A DNA stretch of 64,000 nucleotides from Peptoniphilus pacaensis (GTDB taxonomy: Bacteria > Bacillota > Clostridia > Tissierellales > Peptoniphilaceae). Location of the stretch: the NCBI RefSeq assembly GCF_900088125.1, contig NZ_FLQT01000003.1, positions 619,071-683,070 of the forward strand, written 5' to 3'. Both the position numbers and the translations under genes were made by a program. Positions 26,301-35,174 of this stretch are shown in pieces. The notes beneath the pieces were generated by a model. The model did not search any database, had not been told where the DNA came from, and saw only the letters and a list, made by a program, of their open reading frames with translations. Every line of letters begins with the position of its first letter. Position 1 is the first letter of the stretch.

Positions 26301-27656
26301 AGTCGTGTCCATGTCTATATCAGTCTCGTTGATGGATCTGATCGAACCACCGACATTGATTTTTGAATTTTCCAATTGATGGAGATCTCTGGCAAAGCCC
26401 GCCGCCATAGACGGTTCATGGCCATAGCTATAGTTTTTAGTAAATACGATTTTCCCCGTTGCCTTGGCTTCAATGTCGCCTTTGACGTCAATGTTTAAAG
26501 CGGTGTAACGCTTGTTTTGAACATCGCTTCCGATTCCAAAGGCTTCCGCGCGGAAATTTTGTGCGTGTGCATAAATGCCGCCGCCGACATGAATGTCGAC
26601 GTTTTTAACGCCTGCAAAAACCTTGAAGTCATACATATTTTTTCTAATGAATAGTCCCGATGCCCTTGCGTAGACAAGATCGGTCTTCGCCAAGTTATGT
26701 TTTTTTACTTCAGGAGATCCGATATCGCCTTTCACATTTAAAGTGTATCCGTCGATTTCGGCACTATCCAAAAGATAAGCCATACCTACCGCGAAGGTCT
26801 CCGTATCGAAGCGCGGAAACCCGGTGAATTCCGATGACTGAATATCTTCTCTACCGAGGGATTGTTTGGCGGGAATTAGAGTTGCATAGGGAAGAATGTT
26901 TCCGTCAACGTTGACCTTAATATTTGAAATTTTATAATCGACAACCGGGCTAAATGAATTGCTGCTTAAAATGTTTCTCGCAAAGGCGGAGCCTACAACA
27001 TCGCCTTTATAGAGAATATTTAAGTCTTTTATATCTCTCGAGGTTTCATTGTTGTAGGTACTCCGAATATCGCCGAAGAGCGGATAGATGTCCCTTGTGC
27101 CCTTGGTGACGGTAATGGTGTGATTATTCCCATTAAAGGTACAGTCTTCCATACCGAAGCCAAAGTTGTGAATGGGATCGTGCTCATTTTTTTGAATCGG
27201 AGCATTGATTTCATCAGAAGATACTTCGATGTTCACGTTTAAAACAATGTCCTTATTCTTTACGCCGTGGTGCCACGCATCCCCCTTGTCGTAACCGGGG
27301 CCCGGTTGATAGGAAGACGGTCCAAAACCGCTATAATATTCCGTCGTATTCCAAAGCTTTAAAAAATCTTCTTTAGAATTGATTTCGATCCTTTCCCTTG
27401 GCGCCGGTGCACGCATCATCGCCACTTGTGGCAAGGATTCCGGTTTTTGTACTGGTGCTAATGCCTCTTCTCGGTCGATAGCTGCATCCTTTTCGATTGG
27501 CACCTCCGGTCGCTTTTGCATACCCATATCCGGTTCATCTGCGACTCGGTCAATCTTTCTTATGCTGTTGACTCTGTCGCTTTTCGCCCAAACACCGAAA
27601 GGTATAGACGTAAATAACACGACCAAAGCCAAAAATAAAGCTAGCCTTCTTCTCAT
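23373..27656 (-). CDS. large S-layer-homology surface protein with InlB-type repeat
   Basis: 1427 residues. Signal peptide (RRRLALFLALVVLFTSIPFGVWA), then about 1050 residues of beta-rich sequence with many short repeats such as GGFVAENAGKI, VGGFRGIAF and FIGVVRGKV, typical of a right-handed beta-helix with GLUG-like motifs. A Listeria-Bacteroides repeat (FLGWNTAADGKGAAF ... VTVYAQWK) follows, then three SLH motifs (HFAYLFGYPDSTFRPDKSMTRAE, GILKGYEDGSFRPQG, GWIAGYEDNTFRPTQ) that bind secondary wall polymer, and a 40-residue tail. ATG 27656 follows AAGGAGG. Likely adhesin or structural surface protein; ligand unknown. Confidence 0.88.
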   Translation of the reverse strand: MRRRLALFLALVVLFTSIPFGVWAKSDRVNSIRKIDRVADEPDMGMQKRPEVPIEKDAAIDREEALAPVQKPESLPQVAMMRAPAPRERIEINSKEDFLKLWNTTEYYSGFGPSSYQPGPGYDKGDAWHHGVKNKDIVLNVNIEVSSDEINAPIQKNEHDPIHNFGFGMEDCTFNGNNHTITVTKGTRDIYPLFGDIRSTYNNETSRDIKDLNILYKGDVVGSAFARNILSSNSFSPVVDYKISNIKVNVDGNILPYATLIPAKQSLGREDIQSSEFTGFPRFDTETFAVGMAYLLDSAEIDGYTLNVKGDIGSPEVKKHNLAKTDLVYARASGLFIRKNMYDFKVFAGVKNVDIHVGGGIYAHAQNFRAEAFGIGSDVQNKRYTALNIDVKGDIEAKATGKIVFTKNYSYGHEPSMAAGFARDLHQLENSKINVGGSIRSINETDIDMDTTAAGIGLWDYINNHKGPGESGLTDENSLEKYPQTIKNVEVTVGGDIYAESTKAPKFNTNIVIGTEAVGGMLNTMESGLRNFDDFSNNKIKINGDIVAKSAYGQVTKAAFSRAYLWGYFTGNNNEFSANSIKSTAKDNFAYAAPYLHFLKGEKNKVSVPGGIFVDSLEDYAAGVATNVTEYDGEKNTTEVGPITTTHPAEVAGFATEIRTHKHHSNPKETDKRKFYVAPVVKNVHIEPEIIVNSDGQEGKSKVWLGGFTGYNAGTIENCSVRIKAPIALKVSEDAKVGGFVAENAGKILNSSACIKSIEVDGGGNHLNVAGFAAYGNGDAIRNSSAFVNDSINVTNGNYVNVGGFRGIAFDCTDDNNAAQIGEDLTATENKGPVTIGGYAGKIQAHSGTLNPEVKNSTSLVFGDVKGQTTAPSFNAQGAPILGNTSAGFIGVVRGKVFQDSQGRTGVRPVDVFDSAAYVGGKMISEYPDKNRINGSVGILFGGRLKGFTVIANYTDDGAQNVITANNYLEGMGYSKFDENTNYYVEVKDGKRTAWPIYVSDQPDGSQSFDKTNPDKPIGEIEIAHRTFQKDYWEKDASPEKVTLPYKDFDYVKNNGGLTLEGFSKDKDTIATGTDFSKATLEKYCARHMAIRSNKVTYDILGIPSPAKVGKVIFDLNYKKDDGNAAGKYKEVEGTLGLGLADKFPPNPQRSGYEFLGWNTAADGKGAAFTKDSLVNEDVTVYAQWKKIEKPVTPPTPAKPGGQSYFVPSVKLNTKDHFAYLFGYPDSTFRPDKSMTRAEVAAMFVRLMEKAPDASAASFKDVAPGAWYYDYIAKAEAAGILKGYEDGSFRPQGEITRAEFAAIATRFDKLSPAPMAFTDVANDYWAHDAIAAAYGKGWIAGYEDNTFRPTQSIKRSEVAALTNQVLNRFADKDWVQANRQAIINFTDVNESHWAFYPITEATNGHDYTRKPDGKNETWIQLNHLERR

Positions 27657-27693
27657 TTTTACCTCCTTATCCTTCACTTCCTTTGATACTCCC

Positions 27694-27699
27694 AGTATA
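27694..27699 (-). promoter_or_regulatory. -10 candidate of large SLH gene
   Basis: Minus-strand TATACT about 38 bases before the ATG; the -35 is weak (TGGTAA at 17 bp). It lies after the herA terminator, so this gene is probably transcribed separately. Confidence 0.4.
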
Positions 27700-27751
27700 G
27701 TCAATAAATTTGGTGTTTACCATGCTTTTCATAAATTCTTTTGCCATAACC

Positions 27752-27781
27752 AAAAAACGGACACCCGTCGATGTCCGTTTT
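27752..27781 (-). terminator. terminator after herA
   Basis: Stem AAACGGACA/TGTCCGTTT, eight-base loop, then T6 on the minus strand, ten bases past the herA stop. Confidence 0.88.
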
Positions 27782-27790
27782 ATCCATTCT

Positions 27791-29626
27791 CTATTCCACC
27801 ATTTCGTATTTGCTGTTGCCTAAAAAGTCCACGCTGCGTTGGATTTTGCCCTCTTCCGCCAATTGGTCCAGAGCGCTGATAAGGCCTTCTCTTGTAAAGG
27901 AGAGGCCGCGCTTTTCCAGCTCCGGCAGCACGGCAAGGATGTCGTTGGCCGTGGAGATGGGGAAGAGTTCCGCCGCGGCTTTCAGGAGTTGGTCTTGGGA
28001 AGCGGTCTTGACCTTCTTCAGTTCGTCGAAGGGGTTTTCTGTGTGAGGCGAGGTGGTTCTCGCCATGCGGATGCGGGCGAAGGTGGTGCGGCCCAGATGG
28101 GATGAGGAAATAAACACGTCGCCGGTTTGCAGGTAGGGCAGGCGGCGTGATTCCTCCACGCTAATGTCCGTTTCCCCCTGAATGGTGTCGATGTCCTGTG
28201 CCCGCACGGTGCGGTAGATCATTTTGCAGTTGAGCTGGGCGGTGATGGTGTCGTCTAAGAGGGTGGGCCGCTGGGTGGCGAGGATTAAAAACACGCCGTA
28301 CTTTCGCCCTTCCTGAGCGATTTCACGAAGCACGGTCTTGGACGGGGCGGGGAGGCCCTTGGGGGCGAAGGTGTGGCTTTCGTCGGTGACCACGAAAAAG
28401 GGCGGGAAGTAATCGCCGCCTGCGGGCTGCACGAACTGGGCGTCTTTGTAGTCCCGGCGCTTTTTGTAGAGATTGCGAATGATGTAGGTGGCATACATTT
28501 GAATGAGCTTCACCGAGCCTTGGATCACGGCGAGCTTGCCTTCGAAGATGGCATCTTCCACGGGCTTGGAGTCCCCGGCAAAGAGGCCGTCTCGCTCCAG
28601 GCTGTTGAGCCGCCACAAAATTCCCCGCAGAGAGGAAATGTTGGTGGACTTGCCGAAGCGCTCGTAGAGATTTTGCACCCGCTGCCACTTTTTCTGATCC
28701 GCCGAGGGATCCATGGTCATTTCCCGAATCTTGTCCGTGCCGCCCGCTTCGTGGCCTTCGATTAAGTCGATGAGCCGCCCGGAAAAGGTGGAGAAGCTGC
28801 TCTTGCTTTGGAACAAGAGGTCCACGGTACTCTTCATGGCCTCGGACAGTTCCGACACGGCGTTTAAAATGGTTTTTAAATCGCCGGCGGAAATGGACGA
28901 AAAGTCGATGCCGATGTCCACGCCGATTTGAAAGCGCCGGTGGTTTTTTTCGTAGCTCTTGCCCCCTTCCGCCGGATTGGAAAAGTCCATTTCGTAGTGG
29001 GGGTCCAGCACCACGCCGGGGACGTTTTTCTCCATAAGCTCTTCCAAGAGCACACGCATGCCGAAGGACTTGCCGCTGCCGCTGCCGCCGAAAATCCCCA
29101 TGTGGGGGTATTGGTGCATAGCCCGCAGATCCAGTACATAGGGCACGTCTTTTTGAGGCAGATGAGCTCCCTCTTCGTAAAGCTCAAAGAGCCCCTTGAG
29201 ATTGTCTTCCATGGCATCGTAGAGGTAATCCGTGTGGCGAATGGCGCCGAGGACCAGGCCGTCGTCGGGGCCCGTGGGCACGAGAAGGCCGCGGATTTCC
29301 GAAAATTCCGGCCGCCGGGCGTCGGAACCCGTGAGGGGCGGGTACGGGGTCTCGTGCAAAAAGCGCACCTTGGCCACGTAAATGGTTTCGTTGTGAATGT
29401 CGTAGCCCAATTGCCGCAAAGAGGCCAACACGCCGTCGTCGACGAAATCGCCGCCCACGTCCATGGGGATGAAGCGGTTGTAGGTCTGTGCCTCTACCAC
29501 TTCCCCGAGGATGGGCCCCTGCACCGGGTCTTCGATCATTAAAAATTCCGCCACGCGAAAATTGTGGTCCCGACTTCCCACGGTGACCTCTCTGGGATTG
29601 GTTAGTCCCACTACTTTTATTTGCAT
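27791..29626 (-). CDS. herA: HerA-type DNA translocase/helicase ATPase
   Basis: 611 residues. The N-terminal ~110 residues form a HAS-barrel-like domain. Walker A GGSGSGKS is at about residues 181-188, Walker B VVTDESH, then the sensor/arginine region LILATQRPTLLDDTITAQLNCKMIYR, all typical of the HerA/FtsK-like hexameric family. HerA pumps DNA ends into the NurA nuclease for resection, or works with other effectors in phage defence. The nurA homologue lies upstream in the same direction, separated by one surface-protein gene. ATG 29626 is used because GGAG precedes it by eight bases; a GTG one codon earlier is possible. Confidence 0.88.
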   Translation of the reverse strand: MQIKVVGLTNPREVTVGSRDHNFRVAEFLMIEDPVQGPILGEVVEAQTYNRFIPMDVGGDFVDDGVLASLRQLGYDIHNETIYVAKVRFLHETPYPPLTGSDARRPEFSEIRGLLVPTGPDDGLVLGAIRHTDYLYDAMEDNLKGLFELYEEGAHLPQKDVPYVLDLRAMHQYPHMGIFGGSGSGKSFGMRVLLEELMEKNVPGVVLDPHYEMDFSNPAEGGKSYEKNHRRFQIGVDIGIDFSSISAGDLKTILNAVSELSEAMKSTVDLLFQSKSSFSTFSGRLIDLIEGHEAGGTDKIREMTMDPSADQKKWQRVQNLYERFGKSTNISSLRGILWRLNSLERDGLFAGDSKPVEDAIFEGKLAVIQGSVKLIQMYATYIIRNLYKKRRDYKDAQFVQPAGGDYFPPFFVVTDESHTFAPKGLPAPSKTVLREIAQEGRKYGVFLILATQRPTLLDDTITAQLNCKMIYRTVRAQDIDTIQGETDISVEESRRLPYLQTGDVFISSSHLGRTTFARIRMARTTSPHTENPFDELKKVKTASQDQLLKAAAELFPISTANDILAVLPELEKRGLSFTREGLISALDQLAEEGKIQRSVDFLGNSKYEMVE

Positions 29627-29650
29627 CACACTCTCTCCGATCTATATGCT

Positions 29651-32611
29651 TTAATGGAGGATCTTATTTCCGTTTTTTAAAATTTGCGCCATTTCCGCAC
29701 GCTTCATATGGTTTCTCGGATTTAGGCGCTTGTGATTGTCGCCGTTGACGATGCCCCGGTCCACTGCCCATGCCATGGGCTCTTGGGCGTAGGCCGCCAC
29801 TTGATCCCGATCTTTAAATCCGTCGTACTTATTTCTTGAAAGGTTAGCGGTCGCCTCTTTGATTTTGTAACGGTACAAAATGGCCACCGCATCCTGGCGG
29901 GTGATGGGGGCGTTGGGCTTAAAGCTGCCGTCTTCGTAGCCCTTGACGATATTATTTTCCTTCGCCCAGCTCACCGCCTTGTAGCTCCAGTGGCTTGAGG
30001 GAACGTCTTTAAATGAGGAGGGGTTTTTCGCCCGCTTGCCGCCTTCCATATTGTAAATGATCTGGGCCATTTGCGCCCGGGTAATGGTGGTCTCGGGACT
30101 GAAGGTATCTGCATTCACTCCCGTCATCAGTCCTTTTTCATAGACGTAGCGTACGGCGGGATAGTACCAGCTGCTTTGTGCCACGTCGCTAAAGGGAAGG
30201 CCCGCGGCCTTTGCGCCGAGGAGGTAGCCGCCGTTGAATTCGGCTATTCCCTTCGTCTCTTCCCTGTTTTTTCCGCTGCCGTAACGCAGTTGAACGTTAC
30301 TTAACTTGCCTTCGCCTTTTAAGCCGCTGCTCGTTTGGGAAAGAGCGATGTCGCCATTTGCCCTTCCCTTGACGGCGTAAAAGTTTTCTTCGCTGCCCTT
30401 CCTTTTGTTGCGCACCAACTTTGCATGCACCGTACCTTGGGCTCCCTTTATGCCAAGCGTTCCTTTGGGATCAAAGGTAAGCTCACCGGCTTTAGATACT
30501 GTAACATTGATCAGTTGATCCTTGTATGAAACCAAGGCATCTAAAGATCTGTCGCCGCGCTCGGGGCGCAAGCGATAGCCGACTTCTCCTTCGGGAAGGG
30601 TGATTACATATCGGCCACTCCCCTCCCCTGCACTTAGGGAGCGCCAATCCAATTTCGTCTTTTCCATATTGTCCGTATCGATGATCCAAGACCGACCGCT
30701 TTTTTGCGACGTCAATGAAAGTATGCCGGAGCTCGGACTTATAAAAACAATAGGCTTAAATGAGGCATCGCGCAATTTACCTAATTCCGATTGATCATTG
30801 ACACCTGTCATGCGGAAAGGATCTAAAAGGGTCACGTCGTCAACCACACATGTGATTTCACCCTTATTAATATAATCTTGCGACCATTTAAACTTTCCAT
30901 TTTTTGAGTTCACAAAAAGTTGATTCGAAACTCCCGGACGATTGGAATCATAGTAGTCTATAACATAGTCGTATTCAACACCCGACAAAGGAGTCATGCT
31001 ATGCATCACCAGTGCATGGTTAATTCGAATTGGCCACCGTTTATAAAATTTAAAAGTGAGCAAAACCGGTGGTGCCCCATTCTCTTCCACCTTATGCATA
31101 TAGCTGATCAGCTTCTCTATTCCCTCTTTATTACCCTTCACACGCCACTTATCATCATACTGAAACGCATATCCCTGAGAGGCTTGGTATAAGAGAACTA
31201 TGTCCTTTGCGCTATCTCTATTCGCCCTTCCAATGCCGTCACTGTTTTTTACAGGAAGATTATTGTTATCTTTAAGCGCCAATCTTTCTTTATCCAGCTT
31301 GTTTTCATTGGCTAAAATCGACGTAAAGGCCATACCATAACAGTTCCCGCCTTTACTATCTTTAAAGCCCTCCTCAACAAGCTCTTTCTCTTGATCCTCC
31401 AAGCCCTCGTATAGACTTTGAACATAAGAATTGGAATAGCGATCGTATTTCGGATACTTGAAGTTCTGAAAACTCCAAAAATATTCCCAAAGGGTCTTGG
31501 GACGAATATCAAGCTGCCTTTCCATGCGCTCCGGCAAATAATCATCGTTTGTGTAAGTAAGGATAACCTTATCTCCGGCCTTCGGCGCTTTCCCCCGGTA
31601 GCGAATCTTCCACTGAATCTCAGCGTATTCGCCGCTGATATTGTCGAGCTTTACCTCACTTTCCGTGCTGAAGCCGGGTTCTTTATTGTCCTTTACGATT
31701 TCATGGCCGGCGGGGAGGGTCAGATTGAAGCGAAGGTTTCTTACATCTTTCGCCTCGGGCTTTTTTTCCACGGCAACATATACCGAGTATGTGTGGTTCC
31801 CACGATAGTCAGAGCTGATGCTCTCTGTAATCGTATAGGGCGCCGGAACGCGCGTCGACGTACTCGCCGCTATTTTCTTTTCATACTGACGCAAGACGCC
31901 GTGCAGCTCTTGAGGGTCCGATTCCTTCATTTCGTAATAGCCCCGATTTTGCAAGCCGTCGAGAATCTGCTTGCCGAATTGGTTCCTGAGATTCGTCGAT
32001 TTTAAAATATAAGGATAGGTTTCCGGCGTCTCGGCGTCTGCGATACCGATGGGGAAGCGAACGGAATAGACCTCCTGATTTCTGCAGAAGGGCGCCGATG
32101 TCCTCATGATATCGAGATAGGTTTTGGTTGCGAGGTCTGCGTATTGATGGTAATGGGTTCTGAAATCATATTTTCTTTCGGCAGCGGTATCGACATCGCC
32201 GTCGCTATCGATGATAAGGAGTACTTTTCGAAGGCTCGGGTCGTCCTTTTTTTGCATTGCCTTCACCCGCTCCATGCTGTCTTTCAGGGTATAGTCGCGC
32301 TTTTCGAAAATGAGATTTTCGCGATGGGTAAATCCTCTGTAATTACCGAAGAAGTTCCCGTATGTATCCTTGGACATGACGTCGTTTTTCACCACGACGG
32401 ATACGCGGTTTCTCGGATTTTGCCTTTTAATTTGCTCGGCAAAAGCGGTAATCGTACCGACGAAGCGGGTCTCCTCGGGATACATGGATTGGGCATCCAA
32501 TAAAATATAGACGTGGACCGGTTCATTCCCCTGTGCCCAAGTGGGCGCGGAAGAAAACAAAAGGCTTATGGCGAGGACCATAAGTAAAAGGGCTCTTTCT
32601 AAACGTTTCAT
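29651..32611 (-). CDS. SLH surface protein with vWA-like and papain-like domains
   Basis: 986 residues. Signal peptide to about residue 27; then a von Willebrand A-like domain (VYILLDAQSMYPEE; KVLLIIDSDGDVD) whose metal site is degenerate because DxSxS reads DAQSM. Residues about 415-570 look like a papain-fold domain: GGNCYGMAFTSIL gives candidate Cys424, INHALVMHSM His532, and VIDYYDSNRP a third polar residue. Three SLH motifs end the protein (PFSDVAQSSWYYPAVRYVYEKGLMTG and so on). It probably acts at the cell surface as a protease or crosslinker. It sits between nurA and herA, 24 bases before herA, an odd place for a surface gene. Confidence 0.8.
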   Translation of the reverse strand: MKRLERALLLMVLAISLLFSSAPTWAQGNEPVHVYILLDAQSMYPEETRFVGTITAFAEQIKRQNPRNRVSVVVKNDVMSKDTYGNFFGNYRGFTHRENLIFEKRDYTLKDSMERVKAMQKKDDPSLRKVLLIIDSDGDVDTAAERKYDFRTHYHQYADLATKTYLDIMRTSAPFCRNQEVYSVRFPIGIADAETPETYPYILKSTNLRNQFGKQILDGLQNRGYYEMKESDPQELHGVLRQYEKKIAASTSTRVPAPYTITESISSDYRGNHTYSVYVAVEKKPEAKDVRNLRFNLTLPAGHEIVKDNKEPGFSTESEVKLDNISGEYAEIQWKIRYRGKAPKAGDKVILTYTNDDYLPERMERQLDIRPKTLWEYFWSFQNFKYPKYDRYSNSYVQSLYEGLEDQEKELVEEGFKDSKGGNCYGMAFTSILANENKLDKERLALKDNNNLPVKNSDGIGRANRDSAKDIVLLYQASQGYAFQYDDKWRVKGNKEGIEKLISYMHKVEENGAPPVLLTFKFYKRWPIRINHALVMHSMTPLSGVEYDYVIDYYDSNRPGVSNQLFVNSKNGKFKWSQDYINKGEITCVVDDVTLLDPFRMTGVNDQSELGKLRDASFKPIVFISPSSGILSLTSQKSGRSWIIDTDNMEKTKLDWRSLSAGEGSGRYVITLPEGEVGYRLRPERGDRSLDALVSYKDQLINVTVSKAGELTFDPKGTLGIKGAQGTVHAKLVRNKRKGSEENFYAVKGRANGDIALSQTSSGLKGEGKLSNVQLRYGSGKNREETKGIAEFNGGYLLGAKAAGLPFSDVAQSSWYYPAVRYVYEKGLMTGVNADTFSPETTITRAQMAQIIYNMEGGKRAKNPSSFKDVPSSHWSYKAVSWAKENNIVKGYEDGSFKPNAPITRQDAVAILYRYKIKEATANLSRNKYDGFKDRDQVAAYAQEPMAWAVDRGIVNGDNHKRLNPRNHMKRAEMAQILKNGNKILH

Positions 32612-32653
32612 CACTTTCTCCTTTCACATTGACGTACTGAGTTTACGACTTTC

Positions 32654-33604
32654 TTATACTCTCCGATCTCTTTCCGATACGAAAAATCGTTCCATCATAT
32701 CTCGGTCCAGCGCCTCTTCCAAAATCAGGCGCACTTCTTTCTGCTTGACTTTCACTTCCTTGTCCACGATGTCGATCCAAAAGGGCACGCCCCGGCCGTT
32801 TTTCGGCGTCAGGGTGTAGAGCAGGCGGGCGAGGAAATTCAGCGCGTCTTTTTGCTCGGCCAGGACGTCCATGCCCACCACTTCCCAGTGGCGGGTGGGG
32901 CGGTAGAAGGCCCCCACGAGGCCCGCGGCGGTCTTGCCCTCTTCTTCATCGTCTTTATCCTCTGCAAGGATCAAGATCTCGCCCACGTCCAGCTTGCCGG
33001 CTAAGTATTCCCGGTCGTAGAAATCCCGCCCCCGGTCCATGCGGCGGGCGATGTCTCTGGTCTTTATGTCTTTAATGGCGCCGACGAGGAGGGTTTCTTT
33101 CGCCAGGCAGAGCCCCCTCAGCTCCTCCCACTTGGCCGGGGAGTTGATGGCGTAGCGCAAGAGGCCCCCGTCCATGATGAGGACCGCCACGTCTTCCTCC
33201 TCCACCAGGGCCATGGCCGCCTCCAGCTCCACCTCGGCCAGATAGCGGTCGTGGAGCTTTTCCGCGCACACGGCGTCGTCCCCGGCGAGGAGGGGCGTGT
33301 AGATGCGGCGAATGCGCCGCTCCTTCTTCTGCATACTCAGAGCCAGGCCCTGATAAAATTCCACGTAGTGGGGATGAGCGCCGCCTTGGCGGATCACCGA
33401 GCCGTCCACGCCGGCCACGGAGCCCACGACCCGGAGCTCTTCCTCGCTTAAGGGCTCCAGCTTGTGAATGGTGCCCACATCCTCCGTAAGGGCCTTTTTA
33501 AAATCCCGCCCCGTTTTTTGAAACAGGGGATCGTACTTCGTCTTTAGGGCTTCGTTCAGCTCGCCGATTTCCCGGCGAAAGGCCAGCAGATCTTCTTGAT
33601 TCAA
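32654..33604 (-). CDS. nurA: NurA domain nuclease
   Basis: 316 residues with the NurA core: VAGVDGS (catalytic Asp67 region) at residues 63-69 and IMDGGLLRY (Asp145), followed by LVGAIKDIKTRDIARRM and a C-terminal GVPFWIDIVDKEV with another acidic pair. NurA is a 5'-3' nuclease that associates with HerA in archaeal end resection and in some bacteria. Its ATG overlaps the rsmI stop by four bases. The helicase partner herA is 3 kb downstream on the same strand with an SLH gene between; both intergenic gaps are short (42 and 24 bases), suggesting one transcript. Confidence 0.85.
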   Translation of the reverse strand: MNQEDLLAFRREIGELNEALKTKYDPLFQKTGRDFKKALTEDVGTIHKLEPLSEEELRVVGSVAGVDGSVIRQGGAHPHYVEFYQGLALSMQKKERRIRRIYTPLLAGDDAVCAEKLHDRYLAEVELEAAMALVEEEDVAVLIMDGGLLRYAINSPAKWEELRGLCLAKETLLVGAIKDIKTRDIARRMDRGRDFYDREYLAGKLDVGEILILAEDKDDEEEGKTAAGLVGAFYRPTRHWEVVGMDVLAEQKDALNFLARLLYTLTPKNGRGVPFWIDIVDKEVKVKQKEVRLILEEALDRDMMERFFVSERDRRV

Positions 33605-34413
33605 AGCTTCAAACTCTCCTTATACACCACATTCTTCGGCAAATTCCATTCCTTGGCCACTTCCTTCGCCGCCTTGGAAGGGCTCATGCCTTCGTCGATT
33701 TTTTCTTTCAAAGCCGAAAGAATGTCTACAGCCTCTTCCTCTTTTTGAGGCATAAGCACCACGGCGAATTCCCCCTTAATGGTGTAGTCCTCCATATGGG
33801 TGAGGAAATCCTCGGCAGTGGTTTCGATGCGCTCCTCGTACATCTTGGAAATCTCCCGGACAAAAATCAGCACCCGATCGCCCATGGCTTCAATCACATC
33901 CTGGGCAAATTTCTCGATGCGGTGGGGCGCTTCGTAAAAGATCACGGGCACGGGCAAGTCCTTTAAGCTTTCCAGGGTCTTCACCCGGGCGCCGTGTTTT
34001 TGCGGCAGAAAGCCCCAGAAGAGGTAGCGTCCCTCTTCCAAATTGGCAATTACCGACGCGCTGACGTGGGCGCAGGCGCCGGGGAGCACCTCGTAGGGCC
34101 GGCCCTCCTTTAACAGGGCCGTCATAAGCACGGCCCCGGGATCGGACACCCCGGGCATCCCCGCATCGGATATAACCGCCACATCTTCCCCACCGTCCAG
34201 CCGCGCCAGCACGGCGGCGATTTTTTCCGCCTCGTTAAACTTGTGGTAGCTTTCCATGGGCGTGGCGATGGCGTAGTGATTCAAAAGGGGCCGGGAGTGG
34301 CGGGTGTCCTCCGCCAAAATCACGTCGACTTCCTTCAGCACCCTGAGGGTCCTTAATGTAATATCTTCCAAATTGCCGATGGGCGTGGGACAAAAATACA
34401 CCTTACCTGCCAT
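33601..34413 (-). CDS. rsmI: 16S rRNA cytidine-1402 2'-O-methyltransferase
   Basis: 270 residues of the tetrapyrrole-methylase fold: FCPTPIGNLEDITLR at the N-terminus, LAEDTRHSRPLLNHY, VISDAGMPGVSDPG (SAM loop) and FYEAPHRI, all diagnostic of RsmI, which methylates C1402 in the ribosomal decoding centre. The start overlaps the end of the upstream methyltransferase gene by eleven bases. The pairing with a YabB/TrmN6-like enzyme is conserved in Firmicutes, usually with a small GIY-YIG protein between, which is absent here. Confidence 0.96.
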   Translation of the reverse strand: MAGKVYFCPTPIGNLEDITLRTLRVLKEVDVILAEDTRHSRPLLNHYAIATPMESYHKFNEAEKIAAVLARLDGGEDVAVISDAGMPGVSDPGAVLMTALLKEGRPYEVLPGACAHVSASVIANLEEGRYLFWGFLPQKHGARVKTLESLKDLPVPVIFYEAPHRIEKFAQDVIEAMGDRVLIFVREISKMYEERIETTAEDFLTHMEDYTIKGEFAVVLMPQKEEEAVDILSALKEKIDEGMSPSKAAKEVAKEWNLPKNVVYKESLKL

Positions 34414-35071
34414 AATAGCCTGCTACCTCCTCGCTGTAGTCGCCGTCCTCGTAGACATAAAGGGCGGGCTCCAGAACCATAAAACAACCGCCGCCTAAGA
34501 CCCCTTCGAAGAGAATGCGCCGGGCCGCCTCGCCCCGCTTCCAATAGACGGGACGCATGCGCTTCACCGCCACCTTGGCCGCGGTGAGATCCGCCACGAC
34601 CTCCTGAAAGCGGGCCACGTCCACGATGCCGTAGATCTTGCCCCCGGGCTTTAAGAAGCGGGCGGCTTCGTAAAACCAGCGCATGTCGGGATCCAAATGC
34701 TTCGCCGCGGAAATAGACGGATCGTCGTTTGTCATGCTGTCTCTGTAAAAGGGCGGATTGGTAAAGATCACGTCAAAGGGTGCGAGCTCCAGCTCTCTGA
34801 AGTCCCCCACCGCCGTTTTGATTTCGACGCCGTTGGCCGCGGCGCTTTTTTCCACCAAGTCCACGGCTTCCTTCAAGCGATCCACCGCCACCACCTCGTC
34901 GGCATCCTTCGCCGCCATTAAGGCCAGGTAGCCGCTGCCGCAGCCCAGATCCAGCACGCGACCCTTGCTTTCGCCGTATGCGGCCAGAAGCACGGAATCC
35001 ATGCTAAAGGAAAAGACGCCCTTCTTTTGAAAAATCCGCATCCCGTTTGCGGGAATATAATCACTGCCCAT
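34403..35071 (-). CDS. TrmN6/YabB-like tRNA adenine-N6 methyltransferase
   Basis: 222 residues with a class I SAM-binding fold: VLDLGCGSGYLALMAAKDADEVVAVDR, and the N6-adenine motif FTNPPFYR. This matches the TrmN6/YfiC/YabB family that modifies A37 of tRNA1(Val). First gene of a leftward unit with rsmI, nurA, an SLH gene and herA. The overlap with rsmI is eleven bases. The exact tRNA target is inferred from family. Confidence 0.88.
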   Translation of the reverse strand: MGSDYIPANGMRIFQKKGVFSFSMDSVLLAAYGESKGRVLDLGCGSGYLALMAAKDADEVVAVDRLKEAVDLVEKSAAANGVEIKTAVGDFRELELAPFDVIFTNPPFYRDSMTNDDPSISAAKHLDPDMRWFYEAARFLKPGGKIYGIVDVARFQEVVADLTAAKVAVKRMRPVYWKRGEAARRILFEGVLGGGCFMVLEPALYVYEDGDYSEEVAGYYGR

Positions 35072-35132
35072 AAGCCCTCCTTATAGCTATTATACCCTAT
35101 GTGATCCCACAGGCGGGCGGCTCTTTCTCCAT

Positions 35133-35168
35133 GAAAAAAGCCGTGAACGACTCCCGCCGCTCACAGCT
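35133..35168 (-). terminator. terminator after UPF0016-like miniprotein
   Basis: Minus-strand stem AGCTGTGA/TCACGGCT with a G+C-rich 14-base loop, then T6. Confidence 0.8.
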
Positions 35169-35174
35169 GGTTTT

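Noticed and set aside
23373-35071. Phage-defence island
   Set aside because: Only HerA and NurA hint at it; no toxin, sensor or restriction gene is present, so I report the pair rather than a defence system.
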